A DNA stretch of 15,014 bases, from NCBI GenBank assembly GCA_019418235.1, contig DYCH01000006.1:1-15014 (forward strand), given 5' to 3'. The stretch is from Sutterella sp. GTDB taxonomy: Bacteria; Pseudomonadota; Gammaproteobacteria; Burkholderiales; Burkholderiaceae_F. The notes beneath the pieces were generated by a model, which worked only from the letters and a program-made list of their open reading frames with translations, was not told the DNA's origin and made no database searches. Made by a program: the position numbers and the translations under genes. Position 1 is the first letter of the stretch; each line of letters begins with the position of its first letter. This document shows positions 13,632-15,014 of this stretch, piece by piece.

Positions 13632-14840
13632 TTAGTGCTCAGACCACTTCACTTGGTTGAGGTCAACACCCTCTTGGTGCATTTCCCACAAGGGAGACAT
13701 TTCGCGAAGCTTAGCCACTTTTTCCTTTAATTGGGCAATCACGAAATCAATTTCTTCTTCCGTCGTAAAACGACCCAAGGTGAAACGAATGGAGCTGTGA
13801 GCCAATTCGTCATCGCGACCCAAAGCGCGCAAAACGAAAGAAGGTTCCAAACTGGCGGACGTGCAAGCAGAGCCCGAAGACACGGCGATGTCCTTTAAGG
13901 CCAACATCAAGCTTTCGCCTTCAATAAAAGCAAAACTTACGTTCAAATTGCTCGTGACGCGATGTTCCCAATCCCCGTTCAAATACACTTCGGGGATTTC
14001 TTGGATACCAGCCCACAACTTATCACGCAACTTCTTCAAGCGTGCATTGTCTTCATCCATTTCCAAGCGAGCCAGACGATAGGCTTCACCCATACCCACG
14101 ATTTGGTGCGTGGCCAACGTACCGGAACGCATACCACGTTCATGACCGCCACCGTGAATTTGAGCTTCTAAGCGCACGCGCGGCTTACGACGGACATACA
14201 AAGCTCCGATGCCTTTGGGGCCATAGACCTTGTGGCCGGACATGCTCATCAAATCGATCGGATCCTTTGCCATATCAAAGTGCAACTTGCCGATCCCTTG
14301 CGTGGCATCCACGTGGAAGAAGACACCGTGTTTGCGGCACATTTCACCGATTGCTTGCAAATCTTGAATCACACCGATTTCATTATTGACGGCCATCACG
14401 GAAATCAAAATCGTATCCGGGCGAATAGCGGCTTCCAAAGCATTCAAATCCAACAAACCGTTGGGTAAAACATCCATGTAAGTCACGTCATAACCTTCGG
14501 TTTCAAGGTGACGCATACTGTCCAAAACGGCCTTGTGTTCGGTCTTAACCGTGATCAAGTGCTTGCCCTTGTCTTTGTAGAAATGAGCAATGCCCTTAAT
14601 GGCTAAGTTGTCAGCTTCGGTAGCACCCGAGGTCCAAACGATTTCACGCGGATCGGCGTTAATCATTTGTGCAACTTGACTACGAGCCTCATCCACAGCA
14701 GCCAAAGATTCCCAACCGTAAGCATGAGAGTTACTGGCAGCGTTGCCGAACTTTTCATACAAGTACGGAACCATCTTATCAACCACACGGGGATCACACG
14801 GCGTCGTGGCACCATAGTCCAAATACACAGGCTTTTTCAT
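13632..14840 (-). CDS. iscS: Cysteine desulfurase IscS
   Basis: IscS is the PLP-dependent enzyme that removes sulfur from cysteine as a persulfide for Fe-S assembly and tRNA thiolation. The 402-residue product matches the usual 404. Seen are His102 in the KTEHKAV segment, the PLP lysine Lys204 in MSGHKVYGPKG, and the persulfide cysteine Cys326 in SSGSACTSASLEPS, with the longer mobile loop of group I enzymes. The C-terminus ends VKWSEH, similar to the IscU-docking tail. The ATG at 14840 is chosen because it opens with the family start MKKPVYLDY and GGAAGGA lies 7 bases upstream; an ATG 57 bases further up is unsupported. It is the first visible gene of the isc operon. No iscR lies within the 174 bases upstream. 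Confidence 0.97.
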   Translation of the reverse strand: MKKPVYLDYGATTPCDPRVVDKMVPYLYEKFGNAASNSHAYGWESLAAVDEARSQVAQMINADPREIVWTSGATEADNLAIKGIAHFYKDKGKHLITVKTEHKAVLDSMRHLETEGYDVTYMDVLPNGLLDLNALEAAIRPDTILISVMAVNNEIGVIQDLQAIGEMCRKHGVFFHVDATQGIGKLHFDMAKDPIDLMSMSGHKVYGPKGIGALYVRRKPRVRLEAQIHGGGHERGMRSGTLATHQIVGMGEAYRLARLEMDEDNARLKKLRDKLWAGIQEIPEVYLNGDWEHRVTSNLNVSFAFIEGESLMLALKDIAVSSGSACTSASLEPSFVLRALGRDDELAHSSIRFTLGRFTTEEEIDFVIAQLKEKVAKLREMSPLWEMHQEGVDLNQVKWSEH

Positions 14841-14973
14841 GGAAATGTCCTTCCGATTTTCTGTGTCTTTCACCCTGAAAGGCGCGTAGAAAATCACTAA
14901 TCAATCGTCAGGGATAAACCCTAATTTTTTCAAAACCGTCGTAGATATTACCGAGACAATGTTACGAACGCAA

Positions 14974-15004
14974 GAAAGGCTGAAGCAAAAGCTTTCAGCC
15001 TTTC
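14974..15004. terminator. Hairpin upstream of the isc operon, probable terminator of the preceding unit
   Basis: A perfect 11-base inverted repeat, GAAAGGCTGAA (14974-14984) and TTCAGCCTTTC (14994-15004), encloses a 9-base loop that can form two more G-C pairs. There is no long T-run on either side, so as a terminator it is weak. It marks a break between iscS and whatever lies beyond the window edge, and so suggests that iscS has its own promoter between 14841 and 14973. Confidence 0.5.
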
Positions 15005-15014
15005 AACGCAAAAC

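Noticed and set aside
14908..14935. IscR type 2-like site upstream of iscS
   Set aside because: Only one half-site (AAACCCTA) matches. The second half TAxGG is missing at the required spacing, and no type 1 site was seen.
14945..14973. Possible isc promoter on the minus strand (TTGCGT, 17 bases, TAATAT)
   Set aside because: Spacing is ideal but only 3 of 6 and 4 of 6 bases match consensus, so it is too weak to list as a feature. It remains the best candidate for iscS.

Overview
The window looks like chromosome of a betaproteobacterium. The best guess is the order Burkholderiales, family Sutterellaceae (Parasutterella/Sutterella-like gut bacteria). The grounds are a proteobacterial isc operon in canonical gene order, an LpxH of the Gram-negative lipid A pathway, two outer-membrane-type lipoproteins, and a moderate base composition (judged by eye, not computed). 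The genus-level assignment is an inference from overall protein character, not from a marker search.

Layout, left to right. Bases 1-98 hold the 3' end of a plus-strand reading frame whose DNA is strongly palindromic. It is followed by a bidirectional terminator (101-138) and a minus-strand AEC-family transporter. A plus-strand unit follows: lpxH, a lipoprotein gene overlapping it by 4 bases, and a short-chain dehydrogenase. Next comes tRNA-Arg(ACG) with its own promoter and a strong terminator. Bases 3586-6532 hold a divergent pair that looks accessory: a stand-alone OLD-family ATPase/Toprim nuclease (minus) and an atypical LOG/SLOG-type Rossmann protein (plus). After a second bidirectional terminator come minus-strand genes for a hemolysin III-type membrane protein, a second lipoprotein and ribosomal protein L19 (rplS). 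Upstream of rplS are a small orphan double helix-turn-helix protein and trmD. The right third is the full iron-sulfur assembly operon iscS-iscU-iscA-hscB-hscA-fdx-iscX, read on the minus strand.

How the genes work together. IscS delivers sulfur to the IscU scaffold. HscA and HscB release the cluster, Fdx supplies electrons, IscA is an accessory carrier and IscX modulates the process. The genes are separated by 2-28 bases. trmD starts 10 bases after iscX and its Shine-Dalgarno overlaps the iscX stop codon, so tRNA m1G37 methylation appears transcriptionally linked to Fe-S assembly. The usual rpsP-rimM-trmD-rplS arrangement is broken here: rpsP and rimM are absent, an HTH gene sits between trmD and rplS, and rplS has its own promoter.

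The items most worth following up are the OLD/LOG divergent pair as a possible defence locus, the isc-trmD linkage, a possible Asp-to-Glu change at the TrmD general-base position, the orphan HTH protein with a 12-base palindrome in its leader, and the palindromic 3' gene end at the left edge. No CRISPR array, rRNA, complete insertion sequence or integrase was seen.
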